Shown here in pieces: positions 21,450 through 21,881 of a stretch of DNA of 21,881 nucleotides. The translations under genes and the position numbers were made by a program. Each line of letters begins with the position of its first letter. Within the stretch, counting starts at the first letter, position 1. The notes beneath the pieces were generated by a model. That model saw only the letters and a list, made by a program, of their open reading frames with translations. It did no database searches and had not been told where the DNA came from. Origin of the DNA: an uncultured Bacillota bacterium (lineage in GTDB: Bacteria; Bacillota; Clostridia; Christensenellales; QAND01); contig CAJLPK010000020.1 in NCBI GenBank assembly GCA_905208455.1, positions 1-21,881 of the forward strand, written 5' to 3'.

Positions 21450-21695
21450 ATGGTATCAAAGTTGGTTCGGATGTTTGGAGACATGGGACGCACAAGCCCT
21501 GCGGCAGAACGGGCCGTAGAAACATTGAGCGAATCTTTAACAGAAGAGCAGCAGCGTCTCATTATGGAAATCATCGACGAAAAGGACATGGAAACGGTGC
21601 GTGTGCAGGAGGAAAACTTTCGCCGGGGGCTAAGGCTGGGGCTGCGGCTGGGCTGGGAAGCGTTTGTCTGCGAGGATGAGCCGCATTGCTTTTAG
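21450..21695 (+). CDS. DUF6809-like small protein
   Basis: The 81-residue protein contains ETLSESLTEEQQRLIMEIID and ends with ENFRRGLRLGLRLGWEAF. The layout (L...L..EQ..L......, then F..G.RLG..L..E) resembles the DUF6809 family of small proteins found in gut Clostridia, function unknown. Its N-terminal part is shorter than in typical members as I recall them. AGGGGGAAAA precedes ATG 21450. It is divergent from the XRE regulator across a shared operator, so its expression is probably controlled by that protein. The assignment is by pattern memory only. Confidence 0.6.
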   Translation: MVSKLVRMFGDMGRTSPAAERAVETLSESLTEEQQRLIMEIIDEKDMETVRVQEENFRRGLRLGLRLGWEAFVCEDEPHCF

Positions 21696-21705
21696 GGGGT
21701 GGAGA

Positions 21706-21881
21706 GCAGGAAGCTGGGACAGGCCGAGAGCAGAGGCGGGGAGAAATGAAAAACCTAAGACAGGGCGAGAGCAGAGGCGGGGTACGGTGTGCGTTCAGGC
21801 CGCGGCGCATAGAGGAACGGGGGAACCTTCCTTTTTTTGCCAAAAGGAAGCGAAAAAGGCGAGGGGGACAGGCAAGTGTCC
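21706..21881 (+). repeat. Repeat family B, copy 2 (cut by window end)
   Basis: The copy starts with GCAGGAAGCTGGGACAGG, contains an internal duplication of a GACAGG.CGAGAGCAGAGGCGG stretch (about 21717-21776), and its last 75 bases (21807-21881) equal 20235-20308 apart from one extra G. It begins 11 bases after the DUF6809-like stop codon, in the same orientation as copy 1. Confidence 0.8.

Overview
The window looks like a chromosomal stretch of a GC-rich member of the Clostridia (Bacillota). It has strong AGGAGG-type ribosome binding sites before nearly every gene, short A/T-tailed hairpin terminators, clostridial families (PepV-like M20 dipeptidase, PRK06851-type ATPase, DUF6512, DUF6809-like, MptD-type ECF S component) and high GC except for one AT-richer island. 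The genus cannot be named from the sequence alone.

Layout. 1-400: 3' end of an EcoRI-type adenine methyltransferase followed by a truncated DUF262 (GmrSD-type) gene, apparently the remains of a DNA-modification/defence locus. 407-7460: housekeeping and accessory genes (mscL, a PRK06851-like ATPase, a ZIP metal transporter, a 39-aa protein, an orphan phage-type replication initiator carrying internal 12-bp repeats, an M42 aminopeptidase, a DUF6512 membrane protein, a 64-aa protein), separated by a dispersed family of ~96-103-bp intergenic repeats. 7461-7760: a phage holin-like remnant with a terminator. 8099-16044: a transport/regulation locus, with an AraC-type regulator divergent from a six-gene operon (two ABC exporter-fold half-transporters resembling the YbtP/YbtQ class, ECF S component, EcfT, a double-domain EcfA and a DtxR-family repressor). 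16100-17430: an AT-richer island with a decayed Phd/RelE-type toxin-antitoxin pair and a 63-aa orphan, next to two tRNA-Ser genes. 17786-20091: PepV-like dipeptidase divergent from radC. 20144-21881: two direct copies of a hairpin-rich repeat enclosing a YdcF-like gene and a divergent XRE regulator / DUF6809-like pair with a clear operator.

The most interesting signal is regulatory. The same dyad, RGTTA-N8-TAACY, occurs three times, each just downstream of a good sigma-A promoter: at the ZIP transporter (3201-3218), at the AraC gene (9117-9134) and at the ABC/ECF operon (9265-9282). The operon ends in a DtxR-family gene, so this could be a local metal-responsive regulon joining a ZIP transporter and a siderophore-type ABC/ECF importer, with the AraC protein acting at separate 20-bp-spaced direct repeats (9081-9109). 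No siderophore synthesis genes are in view, so uptake of a foreign siderophore or other metal chelate is one possible role. Other leads are a lambda-like arrangement of iterons plus AT-rich tract inside the replication-initiator gene, and the two uncharacterised repeat families.
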